Made by a program: the position numbers and the translations under genes. From Kordia antarctica (lineage in GTDB: Bacteria > Bacteroidota > Bacteroidia > Flavobacteriales > Flavobacteriaceae): 64,000 nt of DNA. The stretch lies in NCBI RefSeq assembly GCF_009901525.1, contig NZ_CP019288.1:1488001-1552000 (forward strand). The letters are read 5' to 3'. The notes below the pieces were generated by a model. That model was not told the DNA's origin, did no database searches, and was given only the letters and a program-made list of their open reading frames with translations. Positions 7,865 through 16,202 of the stretch are shown here, one piece after another (positions within the stretch are counted from its first letter, which is position 1; every line of letters begins with the position of its first letter).

Positions 7865-8964
7865 TATTTCTTACTTTTTAATTCATTAACTTCCTTTTTC
7901 AATTGAATTACATATAATGTAAGTTCTTCTATTTTTTCTAATAGTTTCGCGTCCATTTCACCCAAATTCAATCCTTCTTTTTCAATTTCTGTAGCCGAAG
8001 GAACGTTTGGCAAATGACCGTTAGTATTAATAAACGCTTCAACTTCTTCTAATGGTTTTAAGTTGTAATCGCTTTTAAAAACATAATCTGCCCAAATACC
8101 AGCAGCCAATTCTACTTTTACTTTTTCGGTACGAATTCCTTTTTTTACAAATAATTTATATTCGTCACAATCTGTACAAGGATCAAAATCAAACCAATCA
8201 CCAATCAATGTTTTTCCTGCAGCAATCCAAAGGTTATCATTCTTTGAACTTACAATACTTAAAATATTATCATAACCGCCTGCAAAGTTACTGAACGCTC
8301 TTATACGCCAATTTTCGCTTCCGTCACTGTGTTTAAAAGAGATTCCTCCAAACGTGTTTGGTACTTCCGATTGAATTCTAATTTCTTGCTTGTCGCCCAA
8401 TCTAATATCTAAACGTGCTTGCGGGTCGTCAGTTGCAATACCAACTTTTGCTCCAATAATATTATCTTTTGTTGCCATGAATACTGGTCGTTGGTAGTCA
8501 AATCCAATTAAGAAAGAATAATTTTTAGTGTTAACTGTATTTCTTCCAATTGCAAAAGAAAAAGCACCACTAGCTTTATTACTATGTCCAAAGGCAAATG
8601 AAAAACTTCCGCTAGTTCTGTTGCTATGACCTATTGCAAACGAGTTTAAAGCATCTACATAATTGTTAACTCCAAAAGCACCAGATTGTGTGCTTTGTAC
8701 TGCATTTGACATTCCTAAAGCAAACGAAAAACTATTATTCACTGTATTTCTGTGTCCAGCAATAAAAGACGATCTTTTGGTACTTAAGTTCATGTTATTT
8801 TGAGTTCCTACAACTGTAGAGGTTTCTCCAGCTACCGTATTTCCTCCGCCCAATGCTGAAGATGTAGGATTCACTGTATTTGTTGTCCAATTTACTTGAG
8901 CATTACTATTAGTTGTTAAAAATAGTCCGAATGCTAGGACTAAAAAAGATAGTTTATTTTTCAT
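7864..8964 (-). CDS. Secreted protein with YadA-head-like repeats and C-terminal coiled coil
   Basis: 366 aa, signal peptide MKNKLSFLVLAFGLFLTTNSNA. Residues ~45-160 carry repeats of about 14 residues of the type 'SFAxGHSNxxSGxFSFA' (FAIGHSNRTSG, FAFGHSNKASG, FAIGRNTVN), as in trimeric autotransporter/YadA heads. Residues 165-260 resemble a beta-rich fibre domain. The end (LPNVPSATEIEKEGLNL ... LKKEVNELKSKK) is the tail-fibre-like stalk and coiled coil common in Bacteroidota secreted proteins. It has no own T9SS domain, but it is followed with one-base overlap by a T9SS protein, suggesting that they work or are exported together. Trimer formation is an inference from the repeats. Confidence 0.75.
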   Translation of the reverse strand: MKNKLSFLVLAFGLFLTTNSNAQVNWTTNTVNPTSSALGGGNTVAGETSTVVGTQNNMNLSTKRSSFIAGHRNTVNNSFSFALGMSNAVQSTQSGAFGVNNYVDALNSFAIGHSNRTSGSFSFAFGHSNKASGAFSFAIGRNTVNTKNYSFLIGFDYQRPVFMATKDNIIGAKVGIATDDPQARLDIRLGDKQEIRIQSEVPNTFGGISFKHSDGSENWRIRAFSNFAGGYDNILSIVSSKNDNLWIAAGKTLIGDWFDFDPCTDCDEYKLFVKKGIRTEKVKVELAAGIWADYVFKSDYNLKPLEEVEAFINTNGHLPNVPSATEIEKEGLNLGEMDAKLLEKIEELTLYVIQLKKEVNELKSKK

Positions 8965-9137
8965 GATTTTTCAATTAGTTGTAATCCCTACTCTGTTTTA
9001 AAGGTTTTCAGGTTTCCCTCAATAGATCTATATATCTATATGGGAAGTTTTGAGAGATTCATTACCCAATTAAAAATGAAAAAGGTGAATTTTTATAAAA
9101 AATTTATACACAAGCTGTTTATTTACAAGTGTTTAGC

Positions 9138-11888
9138 TTACGCTAGAGTTTTCTTTCGGTAATAGAAAAATAGCAACAAGAATACTACAATTGTGATTCC
9201 TACCACGATATACGCATAATTTTGCACTGGTTGAAGCGTCACAGAATTTGTACTTCCTGTCAGCGTGAAAGCTGCCCAATAATACGGAATGCTTTGCGCG
9301 CGATCATGGTTTTGCAGATATGCCTTTTTAGCCAATTGCAATGCTTTAGATTTGGATGTTCCTTTTTCGATTTCGGTGTAAAATTCCTGTAAAATTTCGT
9401 TTCCAGCTTGTTCGTTTACATTCCATTGTGAAGCCAACACGCTTTGTGTTCCGTTATAGAAAAATCCTCTTGACAAGTTTATTAATCCTTCGCCAGAAAG
9501 ATGCACGCCATCGTTTGTTTTACACGCGTCTAAGATCACTAAATCTGCCTGATTTTCCAATCCGAAAAGTTCACTGAGCGACATTTTTTCGTCGTAAAAA
9601 GCAATCCAAGGTGTTTGTGTTTTCGCATCTAAACCTGCATGTGTATTGAGATGAATAATTTCAAAATCGTTTCGATACTTTAAAAAATTCTCTTTGGAAG
9701 CTTCTTTTTTCGTTAATAGTACTGACGAATCATATTTTGATAAAAACTCCAATACTTTTTCCGTTCCTGTTAGTGTTGGTAACGCTGAGTTCTTAAATTC
9801 ATACGGCGCAATTGCTAATAATTTTTGCGTTGGCGAATTTTGTTTTTGCTTTATTTGTTCGAACAAAGAAAACGATTGTAAATACGAAGTTTCTACATTA
9901 TTCACTAAATACACTTCCGAAAGTTCTCCACTTTGTTGCGTTGGCAATAATTCAAACGGAATGTATTGCAATGTTTCATCGGCAATAATGGTTAGTTTTT
10001 TATTTTTTAAACGTTCCGAAGCATTTTCAAACGGAAATAATTGTTCAAAAACTGCATAACCAACTTCCTGATATGCTGTTAATTCGGCAGAATTCATGGT
10101 GCGTTTTGTCATGAAAGTCTGCAACGTTTTCAATTGCTCATGAAAAGTAGAAATATTTGAAATTTTAAAAAAGATAGGTTTCTCTGTATCATAGTAAATT
10201 CCGTAACCGCCAGTTTCATGCAAAATGTATTCTACAAATGCGGTTTCTTTCGCTTCAAATTCAGCTATAACACTATGTAATGAAGTAATTCCAACTTTCT
10301 GTTTTGTTTTAATATATTCAGGATGTACATGTTTCATGGAATCCATAAACATTTGATATTCTTTGTTTTTAGCGCTATAGGTTTCTTTCCATTCGTCGTT
10401 TTCAACATGTTGCTGAAATTCTTCTTGCAAGGTCAATACATCATAATGCAATTTGTATTCGCGTTCTAGCGATTCAGCCGAAATATTGTATGCTAATTTG
10501 GTTTGTAATGTCTTTATATTTTCTTGCAATACTAATGCTTTATTTTTTTCCATAAAGTAGAACGCATTCGCAGTATCATCAAGCAAATAACAAATTTCAA
10601 CGGCTAACATATACGTATTCACTCCTTTTTCAATCCAAAATAATTTAGAAGCCTCTGTATCGGCTTCATAGCGAATTAAAGACACTAATTGGTCAATAAG
10701 TGTGACCGTTTTTTTAGCTTTTATAAGATACGATTTGTCGTTTTCTTGTTTGAATGCTTGCATGTAATGATCTGCCAAATCAATTAAATAGATTAAGACA
10801 TCTTGCTCATAATCAGACTTTTTTATTTCTGCTAAAGTTGGTAATTGAAATGCTGATAATTTATTTTCTCGTTCCAGAATAACAGAAATTGCCTTTTCAA
10901 AATAGGGTAATTTTTCTTTAGTGATAGAGGTGTTTTTGTAATAACCCAAATCATCATAGGCAGTTGCAATCTGTTCTTTATCAGAAGATTTATGAATCAC
11001 TTCTTCGAAACTCTTATCAGCAGCTTTATAATTTTTAAGCTTTGCTTGAATGATTCCAATATTTGTAATTACGTCCAATTCATTTAACAAATCTTCACTT
11101 TTAGTAAAATAATCTTTCGCCAATGTATAGTAAGTCAATGCTTCTTGCAAATCGCCAAACGCATCGTAAATAATTGCCAAACTGTTATGTAAAATCGCTA
11201 ATGACTTACCTTTCAACCTAAATTTCTCTGAATTTACAATGATGGTTTTGTAGTGTTTTTTGACAATTTCTAAATCTGATCGCGATTCTTCAACCACAAT
11301 GGTATTGCTATATATTTGTGCATAATTAATAATAACTGCTGAAGACAGTTGACTTTCAAACTCAGTATTTTTGCAGAGTTCAGTATTTGCCAATCCGTTG
11401 TTTAAATACTCCAGTGCTTTATATAAATCACCATTTGTCCGTTCTATTTGAGCTAAAGATCGATACGAATTTAAGGTATATTTATCTGCGCCACCATCTT
11501 GAATTATTGTTAGGAAAACTTTGTAACGTTCAACTTCTTTTTTTTGTTTTCTGTAAATAGAAGCAAGCTTATATCTACTTTTATTTAAAGATGTTACATC
11601 ACTTAATTTGCTTTTTACTTCAATCGCTTTTGTACTATAAGAAAATGCTTCTTCATAGTCTTTCAGTGTATAATAGCAACGACTGAGTTCATGAAAAAGC
11701 ATTCCTTTAATTGCTGAAGTTTTTGCAACCGTTGTATCTTTCAATACTGCTTCAAATAGCTGTATTTTATGTTCAGTATCTTTTAAGTTTGCGATACTAT
11801 CTATTCGTAACGCTAACGACTGTTGCGCATATGCGGACAATCCTATGAATAGTAAGAGGAAAACAATAATTCTTCGCAAGAAAATCAT
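9138..11888 (-). CDS. TPR-CHAT domain protein (caspase-like)
   Basis: 916 aa. Signal peptide (MIFLRRIIVFLLLFIGLSAYA), then roughly residues 35-450 of TPR helices (for example LAIIYDAFGDLQEALTYYTLA). A helical linker follows, then a CHAT domain from ~600 to 880 with the His-Cys dyad: H750 in IHLNTHAGLD and C789 in LVILDACKTNDG, followed by GEGLINLSRGFFYNGTQSVL and ASQWNVNEQ. The end has one membrane helix (YIVVGITIVVFLLLFFYYRK). The TPR and CHAT parts would thus face the periplasm, if the signal is cleaved or acts as an anchor. CHAT domains are cysteine proteases related to caspases (family knowledge). It is 27 bp downstream of the subtilase gene in the same operon. Confidence 0.85.
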   Translation of the reverse strand: MIFLRRIIVFLLLFIGLSAYAQQSLALRIDSIANLKDTEHKIQLFEAVLKDTTVAKTSAIKGMLFHELSRCYYTLKDYEEAFSYSTKAIEVKSKLSDVTSLNKSRYKLASIYRKQKKEVERYKVFLTIIQDGGADKYTLNSYRSLAQIERTNGDLYKALEYLNNGLANTELCKNTEFESQLSSAVIINYAQIYSNTIVVEESRSDLEIVKKHYKTIIVNSEKFRLKGKSLAILHNSLAIIYDAFGDLQEALTYYTLAKDYFTKSEDLLNELDVITNIGIIQAKLKNYKAADKSFEEVIHKSSDKEQIATAYDDLGYYKNTSITKEKLPYFEKAISVILERENKLSAFQLPTLAEIKKSDYEQDVLIYLIDLADHYMQAFKQENDKSYLIKAKKTVTLIDQLVSLIRYEADTEASKLFWIEKGVNTYMLAVEICYLLDDTANAFYFMEKNKALVLQENIKTLQTKLAYNISAESLEREYKLHYDVLTLQEEFQQHVENDEWKETYSAKNKEYQMFMDSMKHVHPEYIKTKQKVGITSLHSVIAEFEAKETAFVEYILHETGGYGIYYDTEKPIFFKISNISTFHEQLKTLQTFMTKRTMNSAELTAYQEVGYAVFEQLFPFENASERLKNKKLTIIADETLQYIPFELLPTQQSGELSEVYLVNNVETSYLQSFSLFEQIKQKQNSPTQKLLAIAPYEFKNSALPTLTGTEKVLEFLSKYDSSVLLTKKEASKENFLKYRNDFEIIHLNTHAGLDAKTQTPWIAFYDEKMSLSELFGLENQADLVILDACKTNDGVHLSGEGLINLSRGFFYNGTQSVLASQWNVNEQAGNEILQEFYTEIEKGTSKSKALQLAKKAYLQNHDRAQSIPYYWAAFTLTGSTNSVTLQPVQNYAYIVVGITIVVFLLLFFYYRKKTLA

Positions 11889-11915
11889 TTTTCTTTAAAA
11901 GTAAAGAATTATTTT

Positions 11916-13247
11916 TTAATCAAACGGAATCACCAATTTGCTATGCAATATATTTCGATATACATATCCGTCCGCCACATCAGAATATACATAAGTAAAA
12001 GATGGAGTTACCAATGTTGCATCGGAAGCTAATTGTGCTTTTCTAGCTGTTGGAGACATTGCGCCAGTTACATAAAGCAAACGCGCAACCTCTATAGTCA
12101 CTCGTGGTGCTGCAAAAGAAGTTCCTTGTACAAAGACATCATAAAAAGGAATTTCTTCGCCTTGGGCAAAAAAATCGACACTTGTTATTCCGTGATTAGA
12201 AAATTGAGATATTTTTGAAAGCGCGCCATTGGAAGAAGCTACCGCAATTACATTGTCATGTGTATATGAAGATGGAAAATGTGCCACTTCATCATTATCG
12301 TTTTCAGCATTTCCTGCAGATGTAACCAATACTTTGCTACTAAACGTATCTAATATGTTTGAAAATATAGAATTCACATGATCGCCAAAACCATCATCAT
12401 ACCAACCTAAACTCATATGCACAATATCTGCGCGTTCAAAAGCATATTGCGAACCACATAAAAAGTTGAAATAACTAGCTTTTCCTAAATTATTGGACAC
12501 TTTTATTGGTAATATTTGATGCGGAATACCTTTGTCCGTTAACACATCATGAATTTGATAAGATACAATACTTCCATGTTTTCCTGTATCGTCATCAAAC
12601 GCATTTGCGTCATTGTTTACAAAATCCCAACCAGACAATTCGCCACCAACAGCAGTATCTGAAGCATCGTACAAAAATTCATGCGGTCCACCAGTTCCGT
12701 TAAAAACTGTCAAACCCGTAGCTATGCCAGTATCTAAAACTGCAATCGTAATTCCTGGATTCAGTGCTTTTATGTATGATGTATATCCTGTGTCACTATC
12801 GGTTCCAATGTATGGGCTGTCTAAATCCAATCCGAAAATAAATTCGTAATCAACATCTAGCAATCCTGTAGTGCTTTCTTCATCAATATCATCTTCAATA
12901 ACCTGTTTTTTAGGTTCTACATTGATTCCTCCTTTAAATTGCCACTTTTCAATGTCTTGATCGTCGCAACGGCATATTTCATAGATACCAAAACCTTGTT
13001 GGGGCGCTGAATTGCTTCCATTAATCCCATGACTGATTCTAATACTCGATTTCTCAGAATTAGTGGTGCCAGGTTTATACTGAACAATTAGAGTAGTATT
13101 GGAATAAACAAGTCGATTAGCATTTGTTGGATTGTTATTTTTTGGACTGACTCCATTTTCTTTCTCTTGTATACTAAAATCATCTGTTGTACAGGACCAA
13201 ACTAGCAATACGAATACAAATGCAATAAGTTTTTGTATATTTCTCAT
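11916..13247 (-). CDS. Lipoprotein subtilisin-like serine peptidase (S8)
   Basis: 443 aa. Lipobox LVWSC with C19 as lipidation site. Residues ~50-105 look like an inhibitor-I9-like or fervidolysin-like propeptide region. The S8 catalytic residues are present: D172 (IAVLDTG), H224 (DTGKHGSIVSY; more usually GHGT), oxyanion N313 (TSAGNAEND) and S377 (VQGTSFAAPR). All three are intact, although the His motif is atypical. The end has no sorting domain. Position: first gene of a two-gene operon with the CHAT protein, divergent from an ECF sigma factor 79 bp away. The pairing of two protease types next to a sigma/anti-sigma-like pair suggests a proteolytic signalling circuit, which is an inference. 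Confidence 0.85.
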   Translation of the reverse strand: MRNIQKLIAFVFVLLVWSCTTDDFSIQEKENGVSPKNNNPTNANRLVYSNTTLIVQYKPGTTNSEKSSIRISHGINGSNSAPQQGFGIYEICRCDDQDIEKWQFKGGINVEPKKQVIEDDIDEESTTGLLDVDYEFIFGLDLDSPYIGTDSDTGYTSYIKALNPGITIAVLDTGIATGLTVFNGTGGPHEFLYDASDTAVGGELSGWDFVNNDANAFDDDTGKHGSIVSYQIHDVLTDKGIPHQILPIKVSNNLGKASYFNFLCGSQYAFERADIVHMSLGWYDDGFGDHVNSIFSNILDTFSSKVLVTSAGNAENDNDEVAHFPSSYTHDNVIAVASSNGALSKISQFSNHGITSVDFFAQGEEIPFYDVFVQGTSFAAPRVTIEVARLLYVTGAMSPTARKAQLASDATLVTPSFTYVYSDVADGYVYRNILHSKLVIPFD

Positions 13248-13326
13248 AATATTTAATTTTTGCGTTTATATATAGGGGTAAAAACACAGAAAACATTACC
13301 CAATATTTTTAATCATATTTAGATTT

Positions 13327-13881
13327 ATGGAAGATAGTGAAAGATTTATTAATGCACTTATCACTGGAGATGAAAAGATTACGAAAGAAGTTTACACCAA
13401 ATTATTTCCAAAAATAAGATCATTTGTCTGCAAAAACAGAGGTGATTCGCAAGATGCTTCCGATGTTTTTCATGATGGATTGATGTATATTATCGTAACT
13501 CAAAAAGAAAAAAGAACCGAAATAAAATCATTGGAAGCCTATTTATTTGTGGTTTGTAAAAATATTTGGAAAAAAACTTTAAAAAATCAGGTAATAAAAA
13601 CGGATACGCATACCCTTGTAGATAAAGAGGAAGAATTAAGCACGTTTATGGTTGAACAAGAATTGTTTGATTTTTATATTGAAAAGTTTGATTTGCTCTC
13701 TGGTAATTGTAAAGAAATCTTGAGTAGTTATTTTAACGGTTTAAGTTACGAAGAGATTTTGACCGAATACGCATATGCTTCTATTAACACAGTTCGTCAA
13801 CGTGTTTTTAAATGCAGAACGAAACTAATAAAATTAATAAAAGAAGATAAACTGTTCCTAAAATTAAAAAAATGGCAATAG
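13327..13881 (+). CDS. ECF-type RNA polymerase sigma factor
   Basis: 184 aa. Region 2 is visible in 'KNRGDSQDASDVFHDGLMYI' (the DASDVFHD core resembles DAEDVxQE) and region 4 in ILSSYFNGLSYEEILTEYAY followed by NTVRQRVFKCRTKLIKLIKE, an HTH. Between them is a short acidic linker. The size is normal for an ECF sigma factor of about 180 aa. The stop overlaps the next gene by 10 bases, so it is probably translated together with it. It lies divergent from the protease operon, sharing the 79-bp intergenic promoter region. Confidence 0.88.
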   Translation: MEDSERFINALITGDEKITKEVYTKLFPKIRSFVCKNRGDSQDASDVFHDGLMYIIVTQKEKRTEIKSLEAYLFVVCKNIWKKTLKNQVIKTDTHTLVDKEEELSTFMVEQELFDFYIEKFDLLSGNCKEILSSYFNGLSYEEILTEYAYASINTVRQRVFKCRTKLIKLIKEDKLFLKLKKWQ

Positions 13882-14687
13882 AACTCACAGAACAACTTCT
13901 GGCGCAAATAGATGCGTATCTACAAGGAAAGTTAACGCTCATAGAAAGTGAAGCTTTTGAAAAACGATTGCAACAAGAACCTGATTTACAGGAAGAAGTG
14001 CGTTTGCAACAACAATTATTTGATACGCTTGGCGCGGAAAAATGGCATTCCATTCAACGTACTAAAAATAAAGAACGTTTAGCGGAACTGAAATCGAAAT
14101 TGAGAAGTAAGGAATATCAAGAATTGTCTGAAAATATTAGAAATGCTGAAACAGTATATTTTAATGAGCAATCTTCTTCAAAATCATTCAAAAAATACTA
14201 TCGTTATTTCGCTATTGCGGGAATGATTGTATTATTCTGCGGAATTTACTTTTCGCAATTAAATACATCTTATAGTTCGTATTATGAGTCGAATGTAGAT
14301 TGGTCAACCTTAACTTCTTTCGCTGAAAAAGGAGAATTAAATACGTTTTCTAAAGGAGAATTAGCATTTAAAAAAGAAGATTACAAAACTGCTGCAGAAC
14401 AATTTTCTATGGTAGAAACTTCTTATGAATTATATGCACATAGCTTACTACGTCTTGGCGCTTCGTATGATAAACTAGATGAAAATGACAAAGCAATTGC
14501 AGCTTTTCAGAAGTTAGCAAGTGTTGATGATTCGTATGAAGCTTCCAAAGGATATTGGTATGAAGCGTTACTTCATTTAAAAAATGATGATAAAGAGAAA
14601 GCGATTATTGCTTTGAAAAAAAGTGCAGAATTGAAAGATAATTTTAAGTATAGAGAAGCGAAAGTGTTGTTAAGGAAATTGGAGTAA
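13872..14687 (+). CDS. Membrane TPR protein with anti-sigma-like N-terminus
   Basis: 271 aa. N-terminus (residues 1-55, LLAQIDAYLQGKLTLIESEA ... LQEEVRLQQQLF) resembles the anti-sigma/zinc-finger-like helical region of Bacteroidota anti-sigma factors. A single membrane helix follows at ~118-136 (YFAIAGMIVLFCGIYFSQ), then a periplasmic tail with about three TPR-like units (ELAFKKEDYKTAAEQFSMVE, KLDENDKAIAAFQKLASVD, LLHLKNDDKEKAIIALKKSA). It overlaps the sigma gene by 10 bases. The topology fits holding the sigma factor at the inner membrane and sensing periplasmic partners through TPRs, such as the TPR-CHAT protein encoded divergently. That partnership is inferred. Confidence 0.72.
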   Translation: MAIELTEQLLAQIDAYLQGKLTLIESEAFEKRLQQEPDLQEEVRLQQQLFDTLGAEKWHSIQRTKNKERLAELKSKLRSKEYQELSENIRNAETVYFNEQSSSKSFKKYYRYFAIAGMIVLFCGIYFSQLNTSYSSYYESNVDWSTLTSFAEKGELNTFSKGELAFKKEDYKTAAEQFSMVETSYELYAHSLLRLGASYDKLDENDKAIAAFQKLASVDDSYEASKGYWYEALLHLKNDDKEKAIIALKKSAELKDNFKYREAKVLLRKLE

Positions 14688-14773
14688 TAACTGATTTTAT
14701 TTTTTGTAATTGTATCAAAGTAAATATTTAGTTTTTAACAATAATACTTACTAGGTAAAATATTTTCAGCTTT

Positions 14774-14881
14774 TAATTTTCATTTTCTTTGTTTGCCCAA
14801 AGAAAACAGAAACAAAAGAAAAGGCACTTTTTCTGGCAGGTATTTTTAGTTTTCTCTTCGGAAAACTAAAACCGAAAAACT
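14774..14881. repeat. Dispersed intergenic element with internal hairpin, copy 1
   Basis: The block from TTTTCATTTTCTTTGTTTGC to ACTAAAACCGAAAAAC contains the hairpin AGTTTTC-TCTTCG-GAAAACT and the words CAAAGAA and CAAAAGAAAAGGCACTTTT. A diverged copy is at 36737-36868 in the same orientation. The rest of the gene-free stretch 14688-15033 is AT-rich and shows no ORF. Confidence 0.6.
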
Positions 14882-15033
14882 TTTGCTTGTTTTCGTTCTT
14901 TAAGCCCTATTTTCAGTAAATGATTATCAAAGTTACTCCTAAAAAACAATAGAAATTTTAAACGCAAAAGGATTCCTATACTTCATAAAAAGAATAGTTA
15001 AACAACTACCTTTCTAACTTTTTAAAACCACTA

Positions 15034-16140
15034 TTATAACATCGTTCCAATATACTGAACCCAACCTTCACCTTTTTCGGCAATGGTTTGAATAATTTCT
15101 TTAGCAGTTTCAGAATTGCAGGTTTCTAAAAATTTACGAAGCAAACTACCCGATTTCTTCTTTTCTTTTTCAGAAGAAGTTTCAGATTTTAAAGTTGCTA
15201 ACTCTGCAAGAAGCTTCTTTTCTTTTTTGCTATTTTTTGAAAAGGTTTTGATTAAATCAACGATTCTATCATCAATTTCAGAAATATTGATTTCACTTTT
15301 GTTAAACGAATTTCCTATGAATTGTGTTTTATCAGTTGTATTACTTTGTTCATTGATAATTGTACTATTTTCAGCAGTAGCTACAAAAAGTTGATTTCCT
15401 TTACTCGCAATCAGCTTAGTTATATCTGAAATTTGCTCATTATGACTTTTCAGTAGATTGTTTTCTACTTTTAAAATATCTAACGAATGTTTAAAATGTT
15501 GTACTTGATTCTTTAATTTTAAGATTAAAATATCAGCTTTTTCGTTAGTTACTTCAGCAACTGTATTAACTTGAAAGTTGTCTTTTTCCGCAGTTAGAAA
15601 ACCTAAATATTCATCCAACCAAATTTGTAATTCTTCTTTGGTCGTGGTTTCTGGAAAATCAAAAGCAATATCCAAACCACCTTCAACTTCTGAAGCATGC
15701 ATTATAATATCTACTTTTTTACTATCATTTACATAATTGGAAAAGAATACCAAATATTGACGAATACTTGAAATAAGTTGTTTGTCTAGTTTGAGAAACG
15801 TGTACTTTTTCAATTTTGATTCTATATTATCTTTTGCTAATTGTAGTTCTGAATTTTCCTCAGATAATAAATTATTTGTTATGCTCTTTATTTGATTAAT
15901 TCTATACAATGATATAGTTAATAAACTTATTATTATTAACATTAAACTTGCTAGAATTGAAGTTAACTTATTCCTTTTATTTACACTTACTAAATCTTCA
16001 TATGATAACAAATCATTAGTAGATAAATTGAGAGTGTACTGATAAAAAAGTGTAAACATTAACACTACAATAGATATAATAATTAGTGTTGTAATAACTA
16101 TTTTTCTATTTAAATTATAAAATATTGAATATCTTGACAT
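15034..16140 (-). CDS. Hypothetical membrane protein with coiled coil
   Basis: 368 aa; family not recognised. Two membrane helices lie near the N-terminus (KIVITTLIIISIVVLMFTLF at ~13-32 and LTSILASLMLIIISLLTISL at ~51-70). Residues ~85-330 are largely helical with Lys/Glu/Leu spacing typical of coiled coils (for example KYTFLKLDKQLISSIRQYL and LKVENNLLKSHNEQISDITK). The last 30 residues form a charged tail. No catalytic motif was found. The flanks are an intergenic element and the TonB receptor, both without obvious functional link; the gene is transcribed alone or with the 3' end of the iron locus. Confidence 0.6.
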   Translation of the reverse strand: MSRYSIFYNLNRKIVITTLIIISIVVLMFTLFYQYTLNLSTNDLLSYEDLVSVNKRNKLTSILASLMLIIISLLTISLYRINQIKSITNNLLSEENSELQLAKDNIESKLKKYTFLKLDKQLISSIRQYLVFFSNYVNDSKKVDIIMHASEVEGGLDIAFDFPETTTKEELQIWLDEYLGFLTAEKDNFQVNTVAEVTNEKADILILKLKNQVQHFKHSLDILKVENNLLKSHNEQISDITKLIASKGNQLFVATAENSTIINEQSNTTDKTQFIGNSFNKSEINISEIDDRIVDLIKTFSKNSKKEKKLLAELATLKSETSSEKEKKKSGSLLRKFLETCNSETAKEIIQTIAEKGEGWVQYIGTML

Positions 16141-16202
16141 TTAAAAATTTTTACAGCTCTAAAAATACTGTAAATTTCTTTCAAAAAAAAGTAACTGAAC
16201 AC

